64,000 nt of DNA from Streptomyces sp. DSM 15324 (GTDB taxonomy: Bacteria; Actinomycetota; Actinomycetes; Streptomycetales; Streptomycetaceae). A program made the position numbers and the translations under genes. The notes below the pieces were generated by a model that ran no database searches, was not told the DNA's origin, and saw only the letters and a list, made by a program, of their open reading frames with translations. The stretch lies in assembly GCF_001514285.1 (NCBI RefSeq), contig NZ_KQ949025.1, positions 561,571 through 625,570 of the forward strand, written 5' to 3'. This document shows, piece after piece, positions 1 through 8,476 of the stretch (the stretch's first letter is position 1; every line of letters begins with the position of its first letter).

Positions 1-1709
1 CCGGTGCGTTCGAGCACGGCCTCGAGGACGGTCGCGGGGCCCGCGCCGGACTCGACGATCGTCCGCAGCTCCTCCATCAGCACGTTGAACCGCTTCACCG
101 CGTTCGTGGAGCGCGCGGCCATGCCGTACGCCTCGTCGACGCGCTTGAGGGCCTGCGGGAAGCTGATCTTCTCGCGCTGGGAGAGGGCGTCGATCATCGC
201 CTCGGCGCGGTCGCCGATGCCGCGCTTGGGGACGTTGAGGATCCGGCGCAGCGGGACGGAGTCCTCCGGGTTGGCGAGGACGCGCAGGTAGGCCAGGACG
301 TCCCGGACCTCCTTGCGCTCGTAGAAGCGGACACCGCCGACGACCTTGTAGGGCAGGCCGACGCGGATGAAGACCTCTTCGAAGACCCGGGACTGGGCGT
401 TGGTGCGGTAGAAGACGGCGACATCGCCGGCCTTGGCGTCGCCCGCGTCGGTGAGGCGGTCTATCTCGTCGGCGACGAACTGCGCCTCGTCGTGCTCGGT
501 GTCGGCGACATAGCCGGTGATGCGCGCGCCCGCGCCCGCGTTGGTCCACAGGTTCTTCGGGCGGCGGGACTCGTTGCGCTCGATGACGGCGTTGGCGGCG
601 GACAGGATCGTCTGCGTGGAGCGGTAGTTCTGTTCGAGCAGGATCGTCGTCGCGTCCGGGTAGTCCTCCTCGAACTGGAGGATGTTGCGGATCGTCGCAC
701 CGCGGAAGGCGTAGATCGACTGGTCGGCGTCACCGACGACGCACAGTTCGGCGGGCGGGACGTCGTACTCGTTGGGCGGGACGTCGACGGGGTGTTCAAA
801 GGTGCCGACCAGCTCCCTGACCAGGGCGTACTGGGCGTGGTTGGTGTCCTGGTACTCGTCGACGAGGACATGACGGAAGCGGCGGCGGTAGTGCTCGGCG
901 ACGTCGGGGAAGGCACGCAGCAGATTGACCGTCGTCATGATCAGGTCGTCGAAGTCGAGCGCGTTGGCCTCGCGGAGCCGGGACTGGTACATCGCGTAGG
1001 CCTGGGCGAGGGTCTTCTCGAAGCCGTCGGCGGCCTGGGCGGCGAAGTCCTCCTCGTCGATCAGTTCGTTCTTCAGGTTGCTGATCTTGGCGCTGAAGGA
1101 CTTGGGCGGGTAGCGCTTGGGGTCCAGGTCCAGATCGCGGCAGACCAGGGCCATCAGCCGCTTGGAGTCCGCGGCGTCGTAGATGGAGAAGGAGGACGTG
1201 AAGCCGAGCTTCTTCGACTCGCGGCGCAGGATCCGCACGCACGCGCTGTGGAAGGTCATCACCCACATCGCGTTCGCGCGCGGGCCGACGAGCTGCTCGA
1301 CGCGCTCCTTCATCTCACCCGCGGCCTTGTTGGTGAAGGTGATCGCGAGGATCTGGCCCGGGTGGACGCCGCGCTCGGCAAGGAGGTGGGCGATGCGGTG
1401 GGTGAGCACACGGGTCTTGCCCGAGCCGGCGCCCGCGACGATGAGCAGGGGGGTGCCGGCGTGGACGACGGCCGCGCGCTGGTTGTCGTTGAGCCCCTCC
1501 AGGAGGGCGGCCGCGTCGATCGCCGGACGCGGGGCGCCGTCGCGGTAGTACGCGTCCCGGTCCGGGGGTGCGTCGAACTTCCCGCCGAACAGATCGTCCG
1601 GAAGCGACTCCGGACCGTGATCGTCCTCGGGCGGCGGCGGGGGTTCCTCCTCGTGGCCCGCGGGGGCCTGGAGGTTCGCCAGGAAGCTGTCGTCAAAGAG
1701 GCTGCTCAT
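1..1709 (-). CDS. pcrA: ATP-dependent DNA helicase PcrA/UvrD, N-terminal part (runs off left edge)
   Basis: Superfamily 1 3'-5' DNA helicase acting in excision repair and in clearing replication and recombination intermediates. About 569 codons are present; the C-terminal end lies outside the window. After a roughly 65-residue acidic, proline-rich N-terminal extension come the Q motif (LNDNQRAAV), Walker A (GAGSGKT), motif Ia (ITFTNKAAGEM), motif II (VDEYQDTNHAQ), motif III (VVGDADQSIYAFRGA) and motif IV (LEQNYRST), all intact. The start ATG at 1709 gives MSSLFDDSFLANL. Neighbours are transcribed away from it. In mycobacteria uvrD1 lies beside a chorismate mutase gene, and here aroQ is 15 kb away in the same block. 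Family is certain; the pcrA rather than uvrD name follows actinobacterial usage. Confidence 0.93.
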   Translation of the reverse strand, partial: MSSLFDDSFLANLQAPAGHEEEPPPPPEDDHGPESLPDDLFGGKFDAPPDRDAYYRDGAPRPAIDAAALLEGLNDNQRAAVVHAGTPLLIVAGAGSGKTRVLTHRIAHLLAERGVHPGQILAITFTNKAAGEMKERVEQLVGPRANAMWVMTFHSACVRILRRESKKLGFTSSFSIYDAADSKRLMALVCRDLDLDPKRYPPKSFSAKISNLKNELIDEEDFAAQAADGFEKTLAQAYAMYQSRLREANALDFDDLIMTTVNLLRAFPDVAEHYRRRFRHVLVDEYQDTNHAQYALVRELVGTFEHPVDVPPNEYDVPPAELCVVGDADQSIYAFRGATIRNILQFEEDYPDATTILLEQNYRSTQTILSAANAVIERNESRRPKNLWTNAGAGARITGYVADTEHDEAQFVADEIDRLTDAGDAKAGDVAVFYRTNAQSRVFEEVFIRVGLPYKVVGGVRFYERKEVRDVLAYLRVLANPEDSVPLRRILNVPKRGIGDRAEAMIDALSQREKISFPQALKRVDEAYGMAARSTNAVKRFNVLMEELRTIVESGAGPATVLEAVLERT

Positions 1710-1948
1710 CGCTCTCCGAGTCTAGGGTGCCCCACCGACAACGCGTGGCCCTCCCCCGAACATCCCCACCCTCACCTTCCGAGGCGGCGATATCACAGCA
1801 CGTGATCCCACGTCCCAGGTTTGAGGAAGATAACGAAAACGTATCGGGCATATCGCCCGGCAACCTTCACAGAAGCCACACGAGTTGGCTACCGTGCCGG
1901 GCAGGCCACACGGATCCCACCGGCGAACCTCGCCGGGCCGTACTGCCT

Positions 1949-2102
1949 CCGCCGAGCCCGGCGCGCCCCCTGTGCGGCAGCCGGAGCCGGGGACCACCGG
2001 GACCCCGGGGTGAATCGCCCGACTCCCCAGCGGGAGGCGGCCGTAGGGCGCCCTTCCGCACCGTCCGCCCGAACCCTCCCGCACCGCCCACCCGGTCGGC
2101 GG
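1949..2102 (+). promoter_or_regulatory. c-di-AMP (ydaO-type) riboswitch-like leader of the NlpC/P60 gene
   Basis: Conserved ydaO-type blocks are visible in order: CCGCCGA (1949-1955), GGGGACCACC, CCCCGGGGTGAATC, then a GAACCC segment and TCGGCGG (2096-2102). The first and last blocks form a perfect 7-bp closing stem P1. Streptomyces c-di-AMP riboswitches commonly precede cell-wall hydrolase genes such as rpfA and nlpC/P60 (family knowledge), which matches the downstream gene. The usual 3' core resembling CAGCTAAC after GAACCC is not seen, so ligand binding may be altered. The rest of the 415-base gap (1710-1948) should hold the promoter, but no convincing -10/-35 pair stands out. Confidence 0.6.
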
Positions 2103-2124
2103 ACGATGGAAGGAGTCGCCTCCC

Positions 2125-3186
2125 TTGGCGTCGCAGCACCGCAAGCCGCGCTTCTTGGGCAGCCGCGTGGCAGGCATACGCACGCCCGGCCTGGCCACCG
2201 CCGCCTTCACCTCCGTGGCCCTGCTGTCCCAGTCGGCGAACGCAGCGCCCTCCGACGACGGCACGCCGAGCCTGGAGGAGGTCGAGAAGAAGCTCGACGA
2301 CCTCTACCGCCGGGCGGAGTCGGCGCCCGAGAAGGACAACGGCGCCAAGGAACGGAAGACCAGGCAGCGCAAGCGGGTGGACGGTCTCCTCGAGGACGTC
2401 GCCCCGCGCACCCGGAAGCTCAACGAGGCGCGGGAGGAACCCGGTTCCTTCGCCGCCGCCCGGTACCGCACCGGCGCCTCCGCGCCCGACACGGCGGCGT
2501 TCCTGACGGCGGACTCCCCGCGGGACCACGTCGACCGGACCCAGCCGAGGAGCCGGCTGACCGACCGCCAGAAGGGCGCCGCCGACGACTACGTCACCGG
2601 GCAGTCGGCGACGATGCGCGAACGGCAGGAGGCCGCCGAGAGCCTCGCCGCGCTCGGCGACACCGAGAGCGAGCTGAAGACCGCCAAGGCCGCCGTGCAG
2701 AAGAAGCTCGGCGACGCGCGCGAGCTGCTGGCGCGGCTGACCGCCCGGGAGCGGGCTGCTGCGTCCTCCCCCGCCGCGTCCCCCTCTGCCGCATCCCCCT
2801 CTGCCGCCTCCTCGGACTCCTCATACATCAGCCAGGCCGAGAAGGCGCTCGCGTTCGCCCGTGCACAGATCGGCAAGCCGTACGTCTGGGGCGCCACCGG
2901 CCCCGACTCCTACGACTGCTCCGGCCTCACCCAGGCCGCCTGGAGGGCCGCCGGCGTCTCGCTGCCGCGCACCACCCACGACCAGGCGAACGCCGGCACC
3001 ACCGTCTCCCTCGCCGACGCCCGCCCCGGTGACCTGGTCTTCTTCCACGACGACATCAGCCACGTCGGCATCCACCTCGGCAACGGCATGATGATCCACG
3101 CCCCGAAGCCGGGCACGTACGTCCGCGAGGAGTCGATCCACTACGACGGCGAGTCGGGCGTCCACAGCGTGGTCCGCCCGGCCTGA
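2125..3186 (+). CDS. Secreted NlpC/P60 peptidoglycan endopeptidase
   Basis: A 353-residue exported cell-wall hydrolase. The TTG start at 2125 is chosen because GAAGGAG lies about ten bases upstream and the product opens with a basic MASQHRKPR signal region followed by a hydrophobic core (residues about 15-40, ending at SANAAPS). Residues about 45-210 are charged and helical (coiled-coil type stalk), then comes a Ser/Ala/Pro linker (ASPSAASPS repeats). The C-terminal NlpC/P60 domain (about 235-353) has the catalytic Cys in YDCSGLTQAAW and the His in HVGIHLGNGMMIHAP, plus the GDLVFF motif. It probably cleaves stem-peptide D-gamma-glutamyl or cross-link bonds outside the membrane. It is a paralogue of the gene at 5136 with the same architecture. 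The riboswitch-like leader suggests control by c-di-AMP. Confidence 0.9.
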   Translation: MASQHRKPRFLGSRVAGIRTPGLATAAFTSVALLSQSANAAPSDDGTPSLEEVEKKLDDLYRRAESAPEKDNGAKERKTRQRKRVDGLLEDVAPRTRKLNEAREEPGSFAAARYRTGASAPDTAAFLTADSPRDHVDRTQPRSRLTDRQKGAADDYVTGQSATMRERQEAAESLAALGDTESELKTAKAAVQKKLGDARELLARLTARERAAASSPAASPSAASPSAASSDSSYISQAEKALAFARAQIGKPYVWGATGPDSYDCSGLTQAAWRAAGVSLPRTTHDQANAGTTVSLADARPGDLVFFHDDISHVGIHLGNGMMIHAPKPGTYVREESIHYDGESGVHSVVRPA

Positions 3187-3198
3187 GCCGACTGCGGG

Positions 3199-3236
3199 CA
3201 CGCGCGTGCAGGTCGTTTTTCTCGACTACGCGCGTG
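3199..3236 (+). terminator. Nested hairpin with T-rich loop downstream of the NlpC/P60 gene
   Basis: CACGCGCGT (3199-3207) pairs with ACGCGCGTG (3228-3236), and inside it GTCG (3212-3215) pairs with CGAC (3223-3226) around a TTTTTCT loop. It sits 13 bases past the stop codon. It has no trailing T tract, so it may instead be an RNA-stabilising 3' hairpin. Confidence 0.4.
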
Positions 3237-3277
3237 TGCCGCCGCCGCAGCCGCCTCGCGTCCTTAGCATCGGGCCC

Positions 3278-4294
3278 ATGCCCGGCACCTCCTCCCTGCG
3301 CGCCCGGTGGGCGCGGCGTCCCCCGGCGGCCGGCGCCGCCGTGCTGGCCACCGGCGTCCTGTCCATCGGACTGCGCCTGGCGGGGCACGAGGTCCTGTCC
3401 CACGTCGCGCTGGCACTGGCCGGCGCCGCCTGGGTGGCACTGGCCGCCGACTTCGTCGTACGGCTCCTGTGGGAGCGCCGGCGCCGGCTCGCGGAGGCCG
3501 GGACCCCTGGCGGGCTGACCGCCGTGGCCGCCACGACCGTGCTCGGCACGGGCGTCTCGACGCTGGGCCGGCAGAACCTGGCCTGGGCCCTGCTGGCGCT
3601 GTCGGCCCTGCTGTGGCCGGTGCTGATGGCAGGTTTCCTGCGGCAGGTCGTCCGGCGCCTCATGAGCCACCGGGCCCGCGGGATGCCCGGAGCGGTGTTC
3701 CTGTGCTGTGTGGCCACCCAGGGGCTCGCGGTGCTGGGCGCGACCCTGGCGAAGGCCGAGGCCCTCTCCTGGCCGGCGCACACCGCGCTCGTGCTGTTCT
3801 GGCTCGGCCTGGTGCTCTACGTGGGCGTGCTCGCCCTGTTCGACCATCGGCAGGTCACCGAGGGCGCCGGGGACCAGTGGGTGGCCGGCGGGGCGCTCGC
3901 CGTCTCCGCACTCGCGGGGGCGCGGCTCATCGACGCGGACCACGCGCTGTATCTGTGGAACGCCGACGACCGCGGCGTCCTGCGCGCGACGACGGTCGCG
4001 CTGCTCGTCCTCGCCCTCGTCTGGTACGCCGTCCTGCTCGCGGCCGAGGTGCTCCGGCCGCGGCCGCGCTACGACGTACGGCGGTGGGCGACGGTGTTCC
4101 CGATGGGGGTGACGGCCGTGGCGACGCTGTCCGTGGCGACCGCCGCCGACGTCCCGGGGCTGACGGGGCCCGGCAAGGTGCTGCTGTGGGTCGCGGTGGC
4201 CGCGTGGCTGGTGGTCGCCGCGGCGGCCCTGATCGCCGGGTCCGGCGGGGCCGTCGGGCTCGGCGGGTCCGTCAGGTCCACAGGACGGCGATGA
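3278..4294 (+). CDS. Polytopic membrane protein, possibly TDT (TehA/Mae1-like) transporter family
   Basis: A 338-residue, very hydrophobic protein with about ten predicted membrane segments separated by short Arg-rich loops (for example FVVRLLWERRRR and RQVVRRLMSHRARG). Ten helices and the NLAWALLALSALLWPVLMAGF stretch resemble the tellurite-resistance/C4-dicarboxylate transporter (TDT) family, but no diagnostic motif was confirmed by eye. ATG 3278 is preferred over an in-frame ATG at 3206, because the longer form adds a soluble proline-rich leader without a ribosome binding site. It converges on and overlaps the gene at 4272-4625 by 23 bases. Substrate unknown. Confidence 0.7.
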   Translation: MPGTSSLRARWARRPPAAGAAVLATGVLSIGLRLAGHEVLSHVALALAGAAWVALAADFVVRLLWERRRRLAEAGTPGGLTAVAATTVLGTGVSTLGRQNLAWALLALSALLWPVLMAGFLRQVVRRLMSHRARGMPGAVFLCCVATQGLAVLGATLAKAEALSWPAHTALVLFWLGLVLYVGVLALFDHRQVTEGAGDQWVAGGALAVSALAGARLIDADHALYLWNADDRGVLRATTVALLVLALVWYAVLLAAEVLRPRPRYDVRRWATVFPMGVTAVATLSVATAADVPGLTGPGKVLLWVAVAAWLVVAAAALIAGSGGAVGLGGSVRSTGRR

Positions 4295-4625
4295 AGATGT
4301 TCACCACGGTCAGCAGGCCCACCACGCCGAACAGCGGCTTCTCCACCTTCTCGTCGTCCCGCTTCACGTAGACCAGGCCCAGGATCACGATCAGCAGCGC
4401 CAGCTTCACACCGATCTTGATGTTGTTCAGGGGCTGGTCGTCGGCCTGGTTGAGGCCGACCAGGATCACACCGGTGACGAGCATGGTCGCCGCGCCGTGC
4501 AGCATCGCGGGGACGAAACGGGCCGTTCCCCCGCTCATCGCCTTCATCTGTGTGAGGAAGCCGCCCAGGAGCGCGGCGATGCCGATGATGTGCAGGCCGA
4601 CGAAAAGATGGATGAGTACGTCCAT
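4272..4625 (-). CDS. Small four-helix integral membrane protein
   Basis: 117 residues, MDVLIHLFVGLHIIGIAAL onward, with four hydrophobic segments (about 5-24, 38-58, 70-86, 98-116) and a short charged loop KRDDEKVEKP before the last helix. It looks like the widespread actinobacterial hypothetical membrane family without known function. The 3' end overlaps the convergent transporter-like gene by 23 bases. No partner gene or operon is evident; the upstream 500 bases are an intergenic region shared with the divergent NlpC/P60 gene. Confidence 0.8.
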   Translation of the reverse strand: MDVLIHLFVGLHIIGIAALLGGFLTQMKAMSGGTARFVPAMLHGAATMLVTGVILVGLNQADDQPLNNIKIGVKLALLIVILGLVYVKRDDEKVEKPLFGVVGLLTVVNIFIAVLWT

Positions 4626-5135
4626 GAGGCCGGATGCTAATCAGCCCGGCCCCGGCCACCCGACACCGGCCCCCACCACCCGGCGCCCTCCCCGATCGAC
4701 GGCACTCGCATATATGCGTCCATAGCATCCCGCCGCGCCCGACTGCCCGGGAATCGCGGCATCGATCATCGCGCCGCGCGAACCCGACGCACCCGGCCCG
4801 GCCCACCGCGCAGAAACTGTCAGCCGGTGGTCCGCTCATGCCTTTTCCGCACATCAGGCCACCGACCCGACACCGTCGGGCCTAGCGTCCTGCCCCAGGT
4901 GACCGGCTCCCCACCGCCGCCCGGGCCAGGGGCGGCAGTCGGACACCACCGCCGAGAAGGTCCGGCGGTGTCCCGCTCCCCCTGTGCGGGCCGCCGCCGG
5001 ACCCGTCAGCGCCTCCCTCGGTCGCCGTCCGCTCCCCCGACGGCCGAGGGCCGCCTGACAGCCGTGGGGCCCGTGCGACGACGGTCGGGCACCCCCACGG
5101 CCGAGGCGGTCGTACGAAAGGACGTGCAGTCCCAC
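4626..5135. other. 510-base divergent intergenic region with palindrome and GC-rich leader
   Basis: It separates the small membrane protein from the second NlpC/P60 gene. A perfect 12-bp palindrome CGCATATATGCG lies at 4707-4718, an AT-rich spot that could be an operator or promoter core. From about 4965 the leader shares CCGCCGAG and CCCCCTGTGCGG with the riboswitch-like leader of the first NlpC/P60 gene and carries GACCCGTCAGC, but the GGGGTGAATC block is missing, so no riboswitch is called. Confidence 0.5.
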
Positions 5136-6218
5136 GTGGCAGCGCACCGCAAGCCCCGACAGCGCTCGCTCGGCGGCCAGACGGCCCGTACGGCGTTCAC
5201 CCTCGCCCTCGCGGGCGCGGCGACCGCCACGGCCTTCGACGGAACCGGCCAGGCCGAGCCCCAGCTGACCACCGCACAGGTCGAGGTCAAGGTGGACAGG
5301 CTGTACCAGGAGGCGGAGACGGCCACCGAGCAGTACAACGGCGCGCAGGAGAAGGCCACCGCCGCCGAGCAGCGCCTTCGCACCCTGCGGGACGAGGCGG
5401 CCCGCAAGGAGGAGAAGCTCAACGCGGCGCGGGAGGCGCTGGGCACGATGGCGGCGGCGCAGTACCGCAGCGGCGGCCTCGACCCCGCCGTCCAACTGGC
5501 GCTCTCCGACGACCCCGACCAGTACCTCGACGGAGCCGCCTTCGCCGAACGCGCCGGCGACCGCCAGTCCGCCGCCGTCACCCGCGTGCGCCGGCAATTG
5601 CGCGAGATCGAGCAGCTGCGCGGCGCCGCCCGCCTCGAACTGTCCTCGCTCAAGGCCCGCAAGGCGGAGCTGAAGGAGCACAAGAGGACCGTCACCGACA
5701 AGCTCGCCGCGGCCCGCGGTCTGCTCTCCCGGCTGACGGCGGCGGAACGGGCCCGGGTCGCGGCCGACATGGGCGGCGGCACCGCGACGGCCGACCGCGC
5801 CTCACGCGCCTCCACCGGCGCCCGCGCCCCTCTCGAGGCGCCCGGCACGGCCACCGCCGCCGCACCCGACTCCCGGGCGGCGGCGGCCGTCTCCTTCGCC
5901 TACTCCAAGCTGGGCAGCCCCTACGTCTGGGGTGCCACCGGCCCGAACGCCTTCGACTGCTCGGGCCTGGTCCTGGCCGCCTACCGCTCCGCCGGGGTCT
6001 CCCTGCCCCGCACGACCTACGCCCAGATCGGCATCGGCCGACGCGTCTCCCGCTCCGAACTGCGCCCCGGCGACCTGGTCTTCTTCTACTCCGGCATCAC
6101 CCACGTCGGCCTGTACATCGGCAACGGCCGGATGATCCACGCCCCGAACCCCTCGGCCCCGGTACGCATCGCCCCCATCGACGAGATGCCCTTCGCGGGC
6201 GCGACGCGGGTGGTGTGA
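5136..6218 (+). CDS. Secreted NlpC/P60 peptidoglycan endopeptidase (second paralogue)
   Basis: 360 residues with the plan of the gene at 2125: a basic start MAAHRKPRQRSLGG, a hydrophobic signal segment ending near AEPQ, a long alpha-helical, Glu/Lys/Arg-rich stalk (about 45-215, with repeated EKATAAEQRLRTLRDEAARK-type heptads), an Ala/Thr/Pro linker, and an NlpC/P60 domain (about 245-360) with catalytic Cys in FDCSGLVLAAY and His in HVGLYIGNGRMIHAP. The GTG at 5136 is chosen because AAAGGA lies 13 bases upstream and it matches the paralogue's N terminus; a GTG at 5124 sits too close to that site. Predicted periplasmic/cell-wall endopeptidase acting in growth or sporulation septation. The two copies probably arose by duplication and then diverged in their leaders. 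Confidence 0.9.
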   Translation: MAAHRKPRQRSLGGQTARTAFTLALAGAATATAFDGTGQAEPQLTTAQVEVKVDRLYQEAETATEQYNGAQEKATAAEQRLRTLRDEAARKEEKLNAAREALGTMAAAQYRSGGLDPAVQLALSDDPDQYLDGAAFAERAGDRQSAAVTRVRRQLREIEQLRGAARLELSSLKARKAELKEHKRTVTDKLAAARGLLSRLTAAERARVAADMGGGTATADRASRASTGARAPLEAPGTATAAAPDSRAAAAVSFAYSKLGSPYVWGATGPNAFDCSGLVLAAYRSAGVSLPRTTYAQIGIGRRVSRSELRPGDLVFFYSGITHVGLYIGNGRMIHAPNPSAPVRIAPIDEMPFAGATRVV

Positions 6219-6261
6219 GGAGACCGCGTGGTGGGTCATGACCGTGCCATGACCGCGGGGG

Positions 6262-7008
6262 TCACACCAGCCGTCGGGCCGTCGCCCAGCGCGTCAGCTC
6301 ATGACGGTTGGACAGCTGAAGCTTGCGGAGCACCGCCGACACATGGGACTCGACCGTCTTCACCGAGATGAACAGCTGCTTGGCGATCTCCTTGTACGCG
6401 TAGCCGCGGGCGATGAGGCGCAGGACCTCGCGCTCGCGCTGGGTGAGCCGGTCGAGGTCCTCGTCGACCGGCGGGGCATCGGTGGAGGCGAAGGCGTCCA
6501 GGACGAACCCGGCGAGGCGCGGCGAGAAGACCGCGTCGCCCTCCTGCACCCGGAAGATCGAGTCGACCAGATCGGTACCGGTGATCGTCTTGGTGACATA
6601 GCCGCGGGCCCCTCCGCGGATCACCCCGATCACATCCTCCGCCGCGTCCGAGACGGACAGGGCGAGGAAACGCACCGGCTGCTCGGTGTCGGCCATCAAC
6701 GAGGCACAGCGGCGCAGCACTTCGACCCCGCCGCCGCCGGGCAGATGGACGTCGAGCAGCACCACCTCGGGCCGGGTCGCGGTGATGACGGTGACGGCCT
6801 GGTCGACGTCCGCCGCCTCGCCGACGACCTCGACGCCCGTCTGCTCGGTCTGGCCGATCTCGGCCTGCACACCGGTGCGGAACATACGGTGGTCGTCGAC
6901 CAGCACCACCCGCACGCGCCGCCCGCCCGTGCTCTCGCCGGACGTTCGCCCAGGCTCGGACGTGTCCCCCGCTGCCGCCGCCGCGTTCGTCTCGGTCGGG
7001 TCGCTCAT
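6262..7008 (-). CDS. NarL/LuxR-type response regulator
   Basis: 248 residues. After a 30-residue Ala/Thr-rich tail at the N terminus, the receiver domain (about 31-155) carries the acidic pocket in VVLVDDHRMF, the phospho-acceptor Asp in VVLLDVHLPGGG and the switch Lys in YVTKTITG. A linker leads to a LuxR-type helix-turn-helix at the C terminus (LTQREREVLRLIARGY ... ISVKTVESHVSAVLRKL). It should be phosphorylated by the kinase encoded directly upstream: the two genes overlap by four bases (ATGA), and GGAGAGG precedes the start. The DNA targets cannot be told, but the divergent PspC gene at 8477 is a natural candidate. Confidence 0.93.
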   Translation of the reverse strand: MSDPTETNAAAAAGDTSEPGRTSGESTGGRRVRVVLVDDHRMFRTGVQAEIGQTEQTGVEVVGEAADVDQAVTVITATRPEVVLLDVHLPGGGGVEVLRRCASLMADTEQPVRFLALSVSDAAEDVIGVIRGGARGYVTKTITGTDLVDSIFRVQEGDAVFSPRLAGFVLDAFASTDAPPVDEDLDRLTQREREVLRLIARGYAYKEIAKQLFISVKTVESHVSAVLRKLQLSNRHELTRWATARRLV

Positions 7009-8333
7009 GACGTCCTCTCCACCCTCTCCATCTCCAGCTCGACCTCCGTGCCGCCGTCCGGCACCGCCCGCAGCCGGGCCGTGCCGCCGTTGCGCTCCAT
7101 ACGGCCGATGATCGATTCTCTAACGCCCATGCGGTCGGCGGGTATCGAGTCCAGGTCGAAGCCGGGGCCCCGGTCCCGGACGGACACGAAGACCGTCCTG
7201 CCCTCGACTTCGGCGTACACCTGCACGGCGCCGCCCTCGCCACCGTACTTGGCGGCGTTCACCATCGCCTCGCGCGCGGCCTGCATCTGGGCCCCGACCC
7301 GCTCGTCCAGGGGCCCGTCGCCGACGACCACGACCTCGATGGGGACGCCGTGCTTGTCCTCCACCTCGGCGGCGTTGCGCCGGACCGCCTCGGCGACCGT
7401 GGTGGGCTCGTCCTCCTCGTCCTTGCCGGTGCCCTCCGGTTTGTAGAGCCAGGTGCGCAGGTCGCGCTCCTGGGCGCGGGCGAGACGGCGGACCTCGCCC
7501 GCGTTCTCCGCGTTGCGCTGGATCAGGGTCAGGGTGTGCAGCACGGAGTCGTGGACATGGGCGGCGACCTCGGCCCGCTCCTGGGCCCGGATCCGCATCA
7601 GACGCTCCTCGGAGAGGTCCTGGGTCATCCGGACCAGGTAGGGCCCGGCGAGGAGGGTGATGCCGACGAGGACGGCGAGCGCGGCCTGGAGGACCGAGCC
7701 GAGGTGGGCGGCCGAGCCCTGGAGGACGAAGATGCCGGAGACACCGGCGGTGACGAGGAGGACGCCGGCGCCGGCCCGCAGCAAAGTCAGCGTGCGGCGT
7801 CTGCGCCCCACCTCGACCCAGCGGGCCCGGCGGGCGTTGTCCGCCTGGCGCCAGACGAGGGCGACACCCGCGCCGACCAGGACGGCGGGCAGGAGATAGG
7901 CCTTGGCGCCGCTGCCCAGATTCACATTGCCGACGAAGACCAGCGCGACGACGACCATCAGGAGCAGGGCGACGATCTGGCCCCGGTCCGGCTTGCGGGG
8001 GACGAGTCTGCGGCGGCCGTCGGGCGCGGTCTCGGTGGAGACCAGGGACGGCGGCCTCTGGTCTCCGACGCCCCCGACGCCGAGGGGCACGAAGAACCAG
8101 AAGGCCGCGTAGAGCAGGGCGCCGAGGCCGTCCGCCATGAACAGGCCGACGAAGACGAGCCGCACCCATACGACGGGCAGCCCGAGATGCCCGGCGAGCC
8201 CCCGCGCCACGCCACCCAGCCAGCGTCCGTCGCTGCTGCGGTAGAGCTTGCGCGGCGGCCGCGGTTCGACGAGTGGCGCTGCTGCGGCTTCCGGCATGCC
8301 AACGATGGTCACACAGCGTGCGGGGCCGGGCAT
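7005..8333 (-). CDS. Membrane sensor histidine kinase with N-terminal PspC domain
   Basis: Up to 442 residues. A PspC domain (about 28-85, KLYRSSDGRWLGGVARGLAGHLG then helix) is followed by several membrane helices (about 115-225). The cytoplasmic part has a HisKA_3-type dimer region with phospho-acceptor His in AAHVHDSVLHTL and a HATPase domain with N box (REAMVNAAKYGG) and G1/G2 boxes (RDRGPGFDLDS, MGVRESIIGRM). It is coupled to the downstream response regulator. PspC domains sense envelope stress in other bacteria, so a cell-envelope signal is inferred. The start is uncertain: ATG 8333 has GGGGGTGG upstream, while ATG 8297 would give MPEAAAAPLVEP without a clear site. Confidence 0.9.
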   Translation of the reverse strand: MPGPARCVTIVGMPEAAAAPLVEPRPPRKLYRSSDGRWLGGVARGLAGHLGLPVVWVRLVFVGLFMADGLGALLYAAFWFFVPLGVGGVGDQRPPSLVSTETAPDGRRRLVPRKPDRGQIVALLLMVVVALVFVGNVNLGSGAKAYLLPAVLVGAGVALVWRQADNARRARWVEVGRRRRTLTLLRAGAGVLLVTAGVSGIFVLQGSAAHLGSVLQAALAVLVGITLLAGPYLVRMTQDLSEERLMRIRAQERAEVAAHVHDSVLHTLTLIQRNAENAGEVRRLARAQERDLRTWLYKPEGTGKDEEDEPTTVAEAVRRNAAEVEDKHGVPIEVVVVGDGPLDERVGAQMQAAREAMVNAAKYGGEGGAVQVYAEVEGRTVFVSVRDRGPGFDLDSIPADRMGVRESIIGRMERNGGTARLRAVPDGGTEVELEMERVERTS

Positions 8334-8476
8334 CAGGGTCCACCCCCGAGACGCCCCTGATCTTCGGCCCGGGCGCAGGTCGAACGCCTCCCGGGCGTCG
8401 GCTCAGGGCCGATATCAGGGTCCGACCAGGGTCGTTCCGACTGCCGCCGGGGCCGCGGGCCCGCCACCATGGTCCC

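Noticed and set aside
4940..5135. A second c-di-AMP riboswitch before the NlpC/P60 gene at 5136
   Set aside because: Only CCGCCGAG, CCCCCTGTGCGG and GACCCGTCAGC fragments are seen; GGGGTGAATC and a P1 closing stem are missing.
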